From assembly GCA_012184525.1 (NCBI GenBank), contig WOFQ01000012.1, forward strand, positions 558,001 through 622,000: a stretch of 64,000 nucleotides of DNA, read 5' to 3'. The stretch comes from Xenoacremonium recifei. Its lineage: Eukaryota; Ascomycota; Sordariomycetes; Hypocreales; Nectriaceae. This document shows, piece by piece, positions 48,298-58,926 of the stretch. Position numbers and translations under genes: made by a program. How positions within the stretch are numbered: position 1 is the first letter of the stretch; every line of letters starts with the position of its first letter. The notes under the pieces are model-generated. The model saw nothing but the letters and a program-made list of their open reading frames with translations. It searched no databases and was not told where the DNA came from.

Positions 48298-49470
48298 TTT
48301 CAAATGAGGCAACAATAGAAGAGAAGAGAAGCTCAAAGCATGAACTAGGTCGAAGGCGTGGGAACGAGGATGAGAGGAAAGCCCTTCCACGGGAGAACTC
48401 TGCGGGAACCAGAGGCCTTTGTAGACTGTCTGCTGCGGATCCAAGCTGGCGGGAACGGGAGCCGCGGGATCGACACCTTATACGTAGCTGTGATATTGAG
48501 TGGTACGTGAGGTGGTGTTTTGAAAACTCCAGCTGCGTGTGTGGTGCCCCTGGCAGTAGTGAGAACGTGGCACAATGATCATGCGAATGGGAGCACTGCC
48601 CGCTTCCCTCCAAGCGGCGTAGGCGGGAAGCGGCCTGGACCTTGAGCCCTGGCCGTGCGGAGCCCATGAGCCAAGGCCCCAAACACGGAGTGCTCGGGGG
48701 ACTGCTTGGCCTGGATCCATTACCCCGGAAAAGGGCTGCCATCTCGAGATTGCGGGGGAGGAGGAGCACGCTGTGGGGGAAGAGGACGAGGATGGGCGCG
48801 GATTGGCCTGAGAATGTTGAGATATGGGCAAAGGGGGGAAAGATTGCGCGGTCTCAGACCCCCAGAATGAATCATTAGATCCGGTCTAGGATCTGAAAGG
48901 AGCAAGGCGAACCAGGAAGCGCGCATTACGGCGTATTAGGGCACGAAGAATAGCGCACACCCGAGTCAGATGAGGAGATTAAACTCGTCATCTTTTAGTC
49001 AGGCCAGCAATTCCTCAACTGGAAACTTGGAGAATTGCAGATTCCAAAGAGCAGCAGTTGATTGGGTTGCCAGTCAAATGAGGTCTATGCTGCTGGGTGC
49101 GATGCCTGGTGATGCGGGAGAGACGGTACGGGGGTCAAAGTCTGGAGCGGACGGGGTAAGCAGGCTAGTTCCTCTAGACCAGCGCCTTTCCGGGGAATCC
49201 GCCTCTTCGAGATAGCATCAAGAGTGCCAAGCCCAATAAGTCAGGAATTGGGCGCGAGAGAGGCACGATGCAGACTTCAGCTACCATCATCGCCAAGCCG
49301 CGTCAGCATCAACACCCTCATTTTGAAGTTTCTCGACTATCGTCTTCCAGCTTGGCACCTGGGTTTAGAATTCCGGAATGCTATTCGCATGTTGTCACCC
49401 GTCTTCCTGGGAGACAATGTTCTAGTACATTTGAAAAAATTAGCACGCTCGATGAATCCAAAGCTCTATC
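48298..49470. promoter_or_regulatory. Intergenic region upstream of transporter 2
   Basis: About 1.2 kb with no recognised gene. It contains the cluster element core at 48868-48878 and two related GC boxes, CCCCGGAAA near 48723 and TTTCCGGGG near 49187, in opposite orientation. Confidence 0.45.
48868..48878 (+). promoter_or_regulatory. Cluster element core TGAATCATTAG
   Basis: Identical to 11 of the 13 bases of GCTGAATCATTAG; the first two bases differ. It lies 571 bp before the transporter 2 start. Confidence 0.45.
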
Positions 49471-50313
49471 TTACAAACGGCTTCCCTTCCACCGCGGCTC
49501 CCGCTTCTCTGAGAATGCCTTCAACCCCTCCAGGATATTCTCTCCCTTTTGCAACTCTGCGAACTGATTCTCTAGCGTCCATTCCACGGCTCGCTCCACG
49601 GCTGCCGTTTCCCATCCTTGCCTGAGGCCAGCACGCGTGCAGATGATGGCATCTGGACTGTTCTTGGCGATCATCTCAGCCAGCTTGACAGCTTCGCTGA
49701 CGACTTGGTCCTTGGGGACGACCTTGTTGACGATACCCCATTGGTACATCTCCTGAGCTGTCACATTGCGGGCTGTCAGGGCAAACTCGGAGGCACGTTG
49801 GAGACCAATGGTCCTAATAAGTCGGGGTAGGGCACCACCAATAGCAGCAATGCCTCGCTTGACCTCGGGGAGTCCAAAGTAAGCGTCCTCAGCTGCCACC
49901 ACAAGGTCGCAGTTGACAACGAACTCGCAGCCGCCCCCCATGGCCAGGCCGTTGACAGCGGCGATCACGGGCTTCTTCCCCAGGCGGCGGCTCAGCGGCT
50001 TGAAGGCGGGCGCGTTGCCCATGCGCTTGCTCGGATCCGCATCCGAGGACATGGAGTTGTTCCACTCCTTGAGGTCGGCGCCTGCGGAGAAGGCCCTGCC
50101 GGTGCCGGTGATGATGGCCACGGAGAGTTGTGGCTCGTCGTCGAACCACTTCCACACCGAGTCCATCTCCCACTGACCGGCTGTGGACATGGCGTTGAGG
50201 TCTCGCGGCCTGTCCATCCGCACGAGGAGTACTCGCGGGGCTGGGAAGCTGAGTTTGAGGAAGGTTGGCGTTGGTGGCGGAGGAGTCTCCGTGGGATATG
50301 ATGATGAAGACAT
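49471..50313 (-). CDS. Enoyl-CoA hydratase/isomerase 1, peroxisomal (ends SRL)
   Basis: A single exon of 280 aa from the ATG at 50313 (MSSSSYPTETPPPP). The crotonase fold is shown by the oxyanion-hole regions RAFSAGADLKEW and VNGLAMGGGCEF, with the two catalytic-position glutamates present (GGGCEF and GLPEVKRG). It ends in KGSRL, a standard PTS1 peroxisomal signal. It should add water to, or isomerise, a 2-enoyl-CoA. It is divergent from enoyl-CoA hydratase 2 and shares with it a promoter containing both cluster motifs. The exact acyl chain is unknown. Confidence 0.92.
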   Translation of the reverse strand: MSSSSYPTETPPPPTPTFLKLSFPAPRVLLVRMDRPRDLNAMSTAGQWEMDSVWKWFDDEPQLSVAIITGTGRAFSAGADLKEWNNSMSSDADPSKRMGNAPAFKPLSRRLGKKPVIAAVNGLAMGGGCEFVVNCDLVVAAEDAYFGLPEVKRGIAAIGGALPRLIRTIGLQRASEFALTARNVTAQEMYQWGIVNKVVPKDQVVSEAVKLAEMIAKNSPDAIICTRAGLRQGWETAAVERAVEWTLENQFAELQKGENILEGLKAFSEKREPRWKGSRL

Positions 50314-50618
50314 TGTGACCTGAGACTCTGATGGGACGATGTGCAGGGGAAAATGCAACGATGGAACGAAGAATGTGGGAGCGAAGCCAGAGGTTGTCGC
50401 CTAGATCAGGTGTAGAGTTGCGGTTGATCTGGTTTTGGGTTGGAATAGTTACAGAAGTTGGGGCACGAGTCGCACAAGATGGCCTGGGCTCAGCCAGGAA
50501 AACATACAATCGCAGGCTCAATGAACCGCGGTTCTCCAACAGCCAGCCAGGCCTTTGCCGGAGTTGTCCCCGGCTGCAGCAGCAACTCCAACTGAGTCGC
50601 CCTCCTTCAGGTCGTCTA

Positions 50619-50632
50619 AAGCCCCGGGGCTT
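50619..50632. promoter_or_regulatory. Perfect palindrome AAGCCCCGGGGCTT
   Basis: A 14-bp exact inverted repeat centred on CCCCGGGG. CCG/CGG-containing palindromes are typical targets of dimeric Zn2Cys6 proteins. CTAAAGCCCCGG recurs at 58730-58741. Confidence 0.45.
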
Positions 50633-50824
50633 GCTGTAGCGCTCTACTAACTCCCCTATCTTGGGCTCGAACTTCTGAGAAACAGGGAACAGCGTCTAGC
50701 AAGCCGAGATACCGCGCCGTGGCTCCATGGTAAAGGCCGGATCCATCTAGTTCACTCCACCTCCCCACGAACCCCGGACCTTCAGAGGCGAATGGATGCG
50801 GGGGAAGAGAACGAAGCGACTCAA

Positions 50825-50837
50825 CTAATGATTCAGC
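50825..50837 (-). promoter_or_regulatory. Cluster element GCTGAATCATTAG (exact)
   Basis: An exact 13-bp copy on the minus strand, 341 bp before enoyl-CoA hydratase 2 and 512 bp before enoyl-CoA hydratase 1. Confidence 0.55.
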
Positions 50838-51177
50838 AAGCAAGGGGCTAACTGGATCGTCTCTGGCTCCCCCGTAACTGAGATTACAAGGGTTTCTCCC
50901 AACGGGCGGAAATGTCTCCCCGTGCGTGCCAATTCTATCGCTGCTGGTTGCTGAGCCTCCCCCAGTCCCTGTTGCTCTTTGGCCAGACCCCAATTGAGTC
51001 CCGCCCGTCAGAAGCCGAGGTGAATTGAGCGGGAGGAGCATCGCGAAAGTTGTCAAAACCCGCTGGAGAGAGGTTGTGCAATCGTGAGTCTTGGAAGGCT
51101 CCGTATCTAGACCAGCTTCTGCTTCTCTCTCTGCTCAATCACCATCGCCATCACCACCACAGCCACAGCCCTCAACC

Positions 51178-51394
51178 ATGTCGACCCCGCGGACAAAGAA
51201 CCCGGTCCCCGAGTGGATTGAGAATCCCTATCCCCATGTCGAGCACAGCATCATCTCCTTCCCCCGAAAACACATCCTCCAGGTCACCATCAACCGGCCC
51301 GAATACCGCAACTGTCTGCCCGTCGAGGCGACCATTGAACTGGGCGCTCTGTGGAAATGGTATGATGCGGAGCCGGAGCTGCGGTGTGCTGTCT

Positions 51395-51428
<34 letters not shown>

Positions 51429-52079
51429 GATGGACCTGAAGCAGCGCCTGGACATTATCAAGACGAATGATGTCGCGTTTGAGTACCCGGCAGGCGGTTT
51501 TGGTGGCATGACGAACCGGACGGGGAGGAAGCCCATCATTATTGCGTGCAATGGCCACGCCCACGGTACGTTACCTTTGAACGCATCTTTCTAGAAACCT
51601 TTCTAACAATCGCAGGCGGTGGTTTCGAAATCGTCCTCAACGCCGATGTCATCTTCGCCTCGCCCAATGCCGATTTCCGCCTCCCCGAAGTCCTCCGCGG
51701 CGTCTCCGCGCTCGCCGGTGCTCTCCCCCGAGCGATGCTGCTCTTCGGCAACCACCGAACCATGGACCTCGTGCTGACAGGTCGCGTGCTGACCGTCGAG
51801 GAGGCGCTACAATGGGGACTCGTCAAGGAGATAGTTCCGCAGGACAAGCTGCTGGAGCGCGCGTTGGACTATGCGAGCGAGATTGCCAGTCTTAGCCCCG
51901 ACAGTGTCATCATCTCGCGGTTGGGTGCACGCGAGGTCTGGGAGACGGGCGTTAGCAGAGCGACGATGCGAGGCCAGGAGTTGTGGGCTGAGGCGATGTT
52001 GAGGAGCAAGAACGCGAGTGAAGGTCTCGCGGCCTATAGAGAGAAGCGAGAACCCAAGTGGTACCCTTCGCATCTTTAA
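51178..52079 (+). CDS. Enoyl-CoA hydratase/isomerase 2, probably peroxisomal (ends SHL)
   Basis: Exons 51178-51565 and 51616-52079 (50-nt intron) give 283 aa. The start at 51178 (MSTPRTKNPVPEWIEN) is the first ATG of the frame. Crotonase motifs are KAFCAGMDLKQ, CNGHAHGGGFEIVLNADVIF and FRLPEVLRGVSALAGALPR, so both catalytic-position glutamates are present; the first oxyanion loop GHAHGGGFE is restored by splicing. It ends in YPSHL, an accepted PTS1 variant. It is a diverged paralog of hydratase 1 facing it across a shared promoter, suggesting two successive or alternative steps on related CoA esters. Confidence 0.92.
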
Positions 52080-52273
52080 AATTGTAGATTAATTGTAAAG
52101 TTTTTAGAATAAATGAAGCCATTTCTTTGAACCAGTGCCTTGCTTCGACTATTATGTGGCATATAGGTGATGTATTCACTCAATACAGACGCGATCATGC
52201 GAGGATTGCGAAAAGATGGAAGACATAGTTTTTGAGACGCCAAAAGAATTTCTATCAATATTTAAACCTACAT

Positions 52274-53352
52274 CTACAGCTTGCTTCCCTTCTGCAGAAG
52301 CTGAGCATATCCATTCGACAGCGCCACTCGGCCATCGCCCTTGACAATCGTCTCAAACACGATATCGTCAACTCCATTGCTCGATCCGACAACCCACATC
52401 CGCGTCTCGAGCTCATCTCCAGGGTACACGACACTTTTGAACCGGGCGCCAAACTTCTTAAACCGCGACGGGTCGGAACCACCTAGCTCCTTCAGCAGCC
52501 CATGCGCCGCAATGTTCCAGGTGCCCAATCCCTGGAGAATCGAGCCCTTGAAGCCAGCACGCTTGCCAAAGGCCTCGTCGGCGTGCATGGGGTTGTAGTC
52601 GCCGCAGAGACGGTAGAGCAGGGCGACTTCCGGGGTTGTCTTGAGCGTATAGACGGCATCGGGGGCACGGTTCGGCATCTTCACAGCAGGCTTGGTAGGC
52701 CCTCGAGGCCCGTTGTAGCCGCCCTGGCCGATGCCGAAGGCCATGGCATTCATCTTTGCGTAGGCCGTGCCGGTCTTGACGTCGACGAGTTGCGACTCGG
52801 TCTCCATGATCATGTTACCGCCTAAAATGATTAGCTACCATCGCAGACGGAAATCAAGGCCTCAATAGCTCACCCTTGTCGTAGACTCCAACCACCTTGT
52901 TGTGAATCTCAAGGTCAAGTCCCTCTGAGCTCGTGGGAATCGTCTTCAGGATCTCGATGCCTCGCTCACCGTCAACAGATCGCTGAGCGTCAAATGGAGG
53001 CGTCCCAGGAACATCGGCGGAAGTGGTCTTCGAAATGAAGTCGAATACGTCCTGGTCGGTTTGCTTGAAGGCGAGGTTGATGGGGAACGTTGGGAAAGCG
53101 GCGAACTTGGGATCAAGCTCGTAGAGAAAGTGTCTCTCGCTCTCTTTTGCGCCAATTGCGTTTGCCTAGGAAGTCGATGGTCAATGATTGCAATCTTCGA
53201 TAAATGAGGCGTTGGGAACTTACGAAAAGTAGGACATCGCGACGGTTATAGCTACACTTGATGGGAGGGTATTGGTAGCCCGCCGCTTTATACAAGTCAA
53301 CGTTGTCGTAGCGCCCAGAGGCGTTCTTCACGGGTTTATCGCTGGCACCCAT
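52274..53352 (-). CDS. MaoC-like (R)-enoyl-CoA hydratase 2, peroxisomal (ends SKL)
   Basis: Exons on the minus strand are 53352-53224, 53165-52874 and 52821-52274 (introns 58 and 52 nt), total 322 aa. The hydratase 2 motif YRLCGDYNPMHADEAFGKRA lies near residue 210 and carries the catalytic Asp and His; FKGSILQGLGTWNIA follows as in peroxisomal hydratase 2 domains. The N-terminal half is the degenerate partner hot-dog fold (YPPIKCSYNRRDVLLFANAI). It ends in KGSKL, a canonical PTS1. The enzyme should interconvert 2-enoyl-CoA and (3R)-hydroxyacyl-CoA, so the cluster encodes both S-type and R-type hydratases. In fungi this domain is usually fused to multifunctional enzyme 2; here it stands alone. 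Confidence 0.92.
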
Positions 53353-53858
53353 CTTGCTGGTTTGAACTCTGGATTAGAAGGGTATCTGAAGAAAGGAAAA
53401 TCGAGTCGAAGAAGATAATGAGAGTAACGGCAATCGTCAGCAGTCAGTCGACTAAATTATTTTCTACCCCAGGCTGCTCGGTGCTTTCTACCCCGCTTCA
53501 AGCCGAGGCAGTCTGGGGTATAAACGAGCAGTGCAGGAAGACTAGGTCCACAGCACCTCGGGAAGATTGCCATTGCCTCCCCAGCCTTTTGTGCCCGGCT
53601 TCCCATACTTGAGTCAGTATGAAGAGGCTAGGCGAATCCCTTTCCAGTACTAGTGGCCACGCTGAAGTTTGAAGATGATACGAAGTAGATATGGATATGA
53701 TGCTTTACAAGTGTCTGTTTCCATCAAGCAATTCTCACAGGACACTGGCAAACATGAGTTGGTCTCTACCAACCACAACTGGAACTAAGGAAACAAATAC
53801 CAAAAACATTTGTCAATTTATCATCCTAAACTCCGAGCTGATCTCTGTGTAATTGTGA
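53353..53858. promoter_or_regulatory. Region between MaoC and AtuA-2 genes
   Basis: 506 bp containing the promoter of the MaoC gene. TTTCTACCCC occurs twice (53461-53470 and 53485-53494), followed by an inverted GGGGTA at 53515-53520. The 13-bp cluster element was not found here. Confidence 0.4.
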
Positions 53859-55733
53859 CTAAAGCTTCGTTTGTGAGGCACTTGCGCGTCTCATATTCTC
53901 CTCCCTCGTCTGTTGCTCGACTTTCACCAACTCCTCGGGCAAATCCACAACCCTCGCACGCAGAAACTCGCCAATGCTCTTCCCGAAGCCATCCAATACG
54001 CTACTGCTGCTAACACCATCTTGCAGAATGCCCTTAATGACAAAGTGAACAGCGTTCAAGTGAGGGAACTCGCACCTCTCAACCGAGTATTGGGGGCTCC
54101 AATCGTCTCCCAGAAGCTCAATCAATTTCTCGTTGCTAAGAAAAGATTGCGCAAAGGAATACGCCTTGGGGTCGCGGACCCAGAAGCCAACATTTGCATT
54201 GCCGCCCTTGTCACCGCTCCTCGCGAAGAAGAGATCTCCGAGGGGCCTCCTCTGAGTTCGACCCTGCGAAGCAAGCGGACCTGGCGCTGGAGTCTGCGCA
54301 GGCTGGCTCGGGTCCGTAGTCTTTTCAAGCTTCGGAGGAGGAACTGAGAATTGCTCTCCAGTGACGAAATTTACCGTCAAGCCCGGCAGCTGAGACTGCG
54401 GGATCAACGCCGGGAAGTAGTTTACGTACTCCTTGGGCTCCATCGTTCGCCAGTCCATCCCCAGGTGAAGACCGCAGTATCCCTGCATACCGTTGTAGAA
54501 GATGGCTCTCCTGAACTGTGTGAAAGCCTCCTTCTTGGGGCTCTGAGCAAACATGCGGATCTGAACGGTGCAATCCCGCTGAGACTTAGGGTCAACGGGC
54601 GATGATCCGTATTTCTCGATGCTGAAGGTTGTGAAGTCATCCATATTAATCCGGTCCAGAACTTGCTTCTTCATGAGATTGAACTTGAAATCCGTGTCGA
54701 GACCAGCCGCATATGACGATATCTCGGCCTGGTAGCCGCCTAGGGCACAGATGGCGACCTTGGCCGTCGCTGGAGGAGGATATCCGATAATCCCAGTGAG
54801 CTCAACTCGGTCTTTGCCAACTTGTTTCAGCTTCGCGCCATTGATCTCTGCAATGACATCTGGGTTGAGATATTTGGGCCCCTGAATCTCGTAAAGCAGT
54901 TGGCCCTTGCAGGTATCTACCGTCACAGCTCCGTTGGTACCCTCAGGCTTCGTAATTATTGAAGTTCCGTCTTTGGCGATTTCTGCAATTGGATATCCGA
55001 CGTGATGCAACTGAGATACTTCTTGAGCACCGCAGTAATTGCCGCCCGTCACATAGGCACCGCATTCAATGAGATGTCCTGCCATGAGGCTGCCAGCAAG
55101 TTGGCTATAGTCTGTTTCCTTCCATCCATGCCACCATGAAGCCAGGCCCATCACTGGTGAGGCATCACAGCATCGCCCGCAGATGACAATATCGGCACCT
55201 TCTTCGAGGGCCTTGACGATTCCTCGCTGACCAGTATAGACATTGGCGGCCAGCGTTTGGGAGCTGTCGGATTGAAACGTTCGTCCAGCTTGGTCCAGGT
55301 GTAGAGCGGGACCAAGACGATTCGACTTAAGATGCTCGGTAACGTTGTCGCCCTCAACCCAGGCAACTTTGACGTTCCGAATGCCCAAGCTTCGGAAGTA
55401 CGTGTCGACCTTCTGAGCCAGACCCTTCGGATTCAAGGCGCCTCCATCGTGGACAACTTTGATTCGATTATTCGCAACTGCGCGCGCCCCTGCTCCATTC
55501 TCCCAGGCCAATTGATCGAGGAAGTTAGGCTCGTACCCCAGGTCGGGCCGTGTCTGCAGTTCAATCGCCTTCCAGGCAATGTTGAACTCGGCGAGGTAGT
55601 CCGCGGTGATGGCATCTACGGCCCCGGAGGAAGCTAAGCGGTAGACCTGGTCGATGCCATCTCCAATGGCTCCGGAGGCGTTTCCGATACGGATCGGGCG
55701 TTGGCCCTTCTCGGAAGATCGGGTTGACGACAT
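53859..55733 (-). CDS. AtuA-family protein 2, probably peroxisomal (ends TKL)
   Basis: An intronless gene of 624 aa from the ATG at 55733. The AtuA domain shows IRIGNASGAIGDGIDQVYRL, KVAWVEGDNVTEHL, GADIVICGRCCDASP, ASWWHGW and GHLIECGAYVTGG, and the C-terminal companion domain shows LFFARSGDKGGNANVGFW and HLNAVHFVIKG. It differs from copies 1 and 3 in reading VHDGGALNPKGL where they read VNAGAS, and in the N-terminal region (ADYLAEFNIAWKAIEL). It ends in SQTKL, a plausible PTS1 variant and the only such signal among the three copies. It is divergent from CoA ligase 2 with a shared promoter element. The biochemical role is unknown. Confidence 0.9.
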   Translation of the reverse strand: MSSTRSSEKGQRPIRIGNASGAIGDGIDQVYRLASSGAVDAITADYLAEFNIAWKAIELQTRPDLGYEPNFLDQLAWENGAGARAVANNRIKVVHDGGALNPKGLAQKVDTYFRSLGIRNVKVAWVEGDNVTEHLKSNRLGPALHLDQAGRTFQSDSSQTLAANVYTGQRGIVKALEEGADIVICGRCCDASPVMGLASWWHGWKETDYSQLAGSLMAGHLIECGAYVTGGNYCGAQEVSQLHHVGYPIAEIAKDGTSIITKPEGTNGAVTVDTCKGQLLYEIQGPKYLNPDVIAEINGAKLKQVGKDRVELTGIIGYPPPATAKVAICALGGYQAEISSYAAGLDTDFKFNLMKKQVLDRINMDDFTTFSIEKYGSSPVDPKSQRDCTVQIRMFAQSPKKEAFTQFRRAIFYNGMQGYCGLHLGMDWRTMEPKEYVNYFPALIPQSQLPGLTVNFVTGEQFSVPPPKLEKTTDPSQPAQTPAPGPLASQGRTQRRPLGDLFFARSGDKGGNANVGFWVRDPKAYSFAQSFLSNEKLIELLGDDWSPQYSVERCEFPHLNAVHFVIKGILQDGVSSSSVLDGFGKSIGEFLRARVVDLPEELVKVEQQTREENMRRASASQTKL

Positions 55734-56462
55734 GGGGAGTTGATGCACAATGGTCAATGCTTGTTGAGATCTCTGTGGGTTGTGGCGAGATGCTTGGACG
55801 AAGCCGTACGATCAAGCTTCAACTTCAAGATGCTGTCCTTGTCTCTAAAGCTGGTCCGGGCCGCAACCGTGCTGCCATCCCGGTCTCTGGGACTCAATGG
55901 CAGCGAATGGCCTCTCCCCTCGGCAAAGGATGAGGTGGTGAATGCAGCCTGTTGCTATCTCGGCTAGATTACATCCAACCCCCTCTTTCTTAGGGCCGCC
56001 TCGCCTCCCTCCGCCTTCAATAGCTTGGTGCTGGAGTCTCGGTTCTGGCGGGATGAAATGCGGGGGTGGCCCTAAATCTAATGATTCAGCGCCCAGTTGC
56101 GGAGGATTCCCCCGGACTAGGCGGAGCGGTCATTGACTCCGGGGCAGACTCTGGGGCTCCTCGACACTAAGAATGCACCTTGAGTGCCCCGGCTTTTCGA
56201 TTCTGAGGAACGGGGTCTTGGACTGGACCGAAGCCGAACTCCAGTCACCCTTGTGAGAGCAGGTCGCCTCGCAAGCAGGGGTGGCGGATGACTTCTCCCA
56301 TTCTACCGGCAGACAGCCATTGCTCTTGCGGTTAGCCAAGGCTCTGGCCCATTGCGTGTTCTCCAACTATGAGGCGCGAATCACCAACTCTGACCTGAAT
56401 GTCCAGGCCAGTTCTGGAGGAGAGCTGCATCTCAGGCTGTTCATTGCATTCCGCCCGCTGCC
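55734..56462. promoter_or_regulatory. Divergent promoter of AtuA-2 and CoA ligase 2
   Basis: 729 bp containing the cluster element at 56078-56090 and several GC boxes (GGATTCCCCCGG near 56103, CTCCGGGGC near 56138). No gene was recognised. Confidence 0.5.
56078..56090 (-). promoter_or_regulatory. Cluster element GCTGAATCATTAG (exact)
   Basis: An exact 13-bp copy on the minus strand, 345 bp before the AtuA-2 start and 373 bp before the ligase 2 start. Confidence 0.55.
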
Positions 56463-58199
56463 ATGACCATCTACAACCTCGACCGGGGCTTGGACGTGCC
56501 CAAGGATCTCAACCTCACAGAGCTTCTCCATAAGACAGCATACAAGATCCCCGAGTCTCACTTGATATCATCCGACAGCCTCACAAATCGGAGTATCACG
56601 CTTGGCGAGCTGCGTGATCGTGCCGGCCGCATCGCGAAAGGGTTCACACAAAAGCTCAACCCGCCAGACCAGGCAAGATGGGCAATTGTGCTTCCGAATA
56701 GTGTCGAGTTCCTGGAGGTCTTCCATTCAATTCTCTGGACTGGGGGTGCCGTGTGTCCCATCAACTACGCCCTCAAGGCCGCCGAGATCGGCCATGGCAT
56801 AGCTGTATGTCGACCTCAATTCATCGTTGCCTATGGCAAGATTCTGCCCGCAATTAAAGAAGCCGTCAAGGTCGCGGCCAACGAGCTTCAGAAGGAGGGC
56901 GTTGAGTGGCAACCACCAACCGTCCTGACTGTCATCACAAAATCTCCAGGACATCAGCACGTCCCCGACGACTTCCTGGATCCCGAGCGGCAAGAGATAC
57001 CACACTGGAACGATACCACAAAGCGCCTCGCCTCAATCCATCTCTCTTCCGGAACCACTGGGAAGCCCAAGGGTGTTTTGTTGACACACCATAACTTCGT
57101 CGCCAATGTGCATCAGCTCATTGCCCACGATGCGACACAATTCCATCCGGCATCAAGAACGGTCGCCTTCACACCATGGGCACATATTGCCATGACGACA
57201 ATGCCCTTATTTCTCGGTCCCTACACTGGCATGTTCCACCACGCGATGCCTTCGTATAATCTCGAGGGTTTTGCACAGCTTGTGGGCTCAAACCAGGCCA
57301 CATCGTTTCAAGGCGTTCCCTCGGTGGTGTTGTCCATGGCGAAGACTGATGTGACGGAGCGATACGACTTTTCTAAGGCTCAGATCCTCAACGTCGGTGG
57401 TGCGCCACTCAAGAAAGACGATCTGAAGAGGCTCATGTCAAAAGCTCCCTGGAAGATGATCCAAGGTTAGTTCAATCCCAGATTCTTCTTTCACCTTAAG
57501 TTTTATGCTAAAAGTCACCCAGCATTTGGCATGACCGAAGCCGCGGGGTACGTGGCGTATCAACGACTTGACGAAACTCTACCGGACGGCTGCACAGGCC
57601 GAATGTTGCCTGGAATCGAAGCCCGTCTCGTCAAGGAAGGGACTTCTGAGGATGCTCCTCACGGCGGCCCTGGAGAACTTTGGCTTCGGGGCCCAAATAT
57701 CACTAGCGGCTACGCCTTCAACGATGAGGCGAACCAGAAGGGCTTCCCCCAACCCGGCTGGTATAACACTGGCGACGTCTGCACAATCGACAAGAAGGGC
57801 CTTCTCTCAATCGTGGGTCGCACCAAGGACCTTATCAAGTACAAGGGATTCCAAGTCTCCCCTCAAGAACTTGAGTCCTACGTTAACTCGCATCCCCACG
57901 TTGCGGAGGGAGGCATCGGGGCCTTGTGGGATGAGAGCCAGCTGACAGAGCTGCCCACAGCATGGGTTGTTCTCAAACCACATCTCCTAGAGAAGGGCGA
58001 TAAGGACCGTAGAAAGGCCTTGCAAGAGGTTCATCGGTGGATTGATGAACAAGTCAGTGGGTATAAGAAGCTCAGGGGCGGAGTGTGGGAAGCGAAGAAG
58101 CTGCCTCGCAACGCGACAGGGAAGATCCTGCGGAAAGAGATGGTCGAGCTGCGGCAAGGCTTGTGCTCACTAGATAAAAGATTTCCTTCCAAGCTGTAG
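56463..58199 (+). CDS. Acyl/aryl-CoA ligase 2, peroxisomal (ends SKL)
   Basis: Exons 56463-57465 and 57523-58199 (57-nt intron) give 559 aa. Adenylate-forming motifs are LSSGTTGKPKGVLLTHHN (A3), AFGMTEAAGYVAY (A5, restored by splicing), GWYNTGDVCTID (A7), GRTKDLIKYKGFQVSP (A8) and RNATGKILRKE (A10, catalytic Lys). It ends in PSKL, a canonical PTS1, so activation likely happens inside peroxisomes, alongside the SKL/SRL/SHL hydratases. It is distinct from ligase 1 in sequence and localisation signal, so the two may act on different acids or in different compartments. Confidence 0.93.
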
Positions 58200-58926
58200 A
58201 AGTGTAGGTATAAAATTTAAGTGATTGATAATGAACTTGGAGAATCGCGTGACTTGGGGCGTGAGGATGTAGGGTAGGAGGCTTCGATACCCGTCGATAT
58301 TTTATGAAGGGGATGACTTGAGCCTAGGAAGGATTGAGAAACCATAAGAAACCAGTCTTCTTCTGAGAAGAGGTTATGCTTGTTTTATAGAATATTTGTC
58401 GCTCAGGATAAAGCAAAATGACACGACAATCGTATCATTTTCTGGTAAGAACACTATCAGATTTCGACCCAACAACTAAAGCTTCTCAATGTTGAAAGAA
58501 TAGTACCTAACTTACGGTAAATCTAAGGTGCGACGACTATCATCTTGGATCAAATGTGCACCGAAAAGATTTACGGAATAACCACCAACCTTCAACTGTC
58601 AAAGAGCGCGGAAGCCATCGCGGAAGCCATCGCGGGATTCAAGGATGACAAGTGGACTTGATCACTGGGAATGTGTCAGGGACCTTCAAGACGAGTGACT
58701 TGACTGACTCAGGCCTGGGGTTCAGTGGACTAAAGCCCCGGAATTTAGTGACCAGCATGACCACGCCCGGGTAAGCTAACGCGGGGTTGAGGGGTAGAGA
58801 AGACACCCTTCAGTCGCGCCTTGGTCGGGCCGTATAATAATAGTAGACAGCTGTTGCTGTGGTTATTTTGAGAATCGATAGTTAAAAACTCCTAGAAGAG
58901 CAACTCGTCTGACCACATACGTTATC
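58200..58926 (+). promoter_or_regulatory. Upstream region of the ABM-family gene
   Basis: 727 bp with no gene recognised. CTAAAGCCCCGG at 58730-58741 sits in an imperfect inverted repeat ACTAAA...TTTAGT, and a TATAATAA stretch lies near 58834. A tandem 12-bp duplication is annotated separately. Confidence 0.45.
58608..58631. repeat. Perfect tandem duplication of GCGGAAGCCATC
   Basis: Two adjacent identical 12-bp units, in non-coding DNA about 300 bp upstream of the ABM-family start codon. Confidence 0.75.

Larger units (their letters stand above)
50314..51177. promoter_or_regulatory. Divergent promoter of the two enoyl-CoA hydratase genes
   Basis: 864 bp between start codons. It holds the perfect 14-bp palindrome AAGCCCCGGGGCTT at 50619-50632 and the cluster element at 50825-50837. 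No gene was recognised. Confidence 0.5.

Noticed and set aside
49889..50539. 216-codon alternative frame on the minus strand
   Set aside because: Out-of-frame shadow of enoyl-CoA hydratase 1, Arg-rich as expected for a shifted frame.
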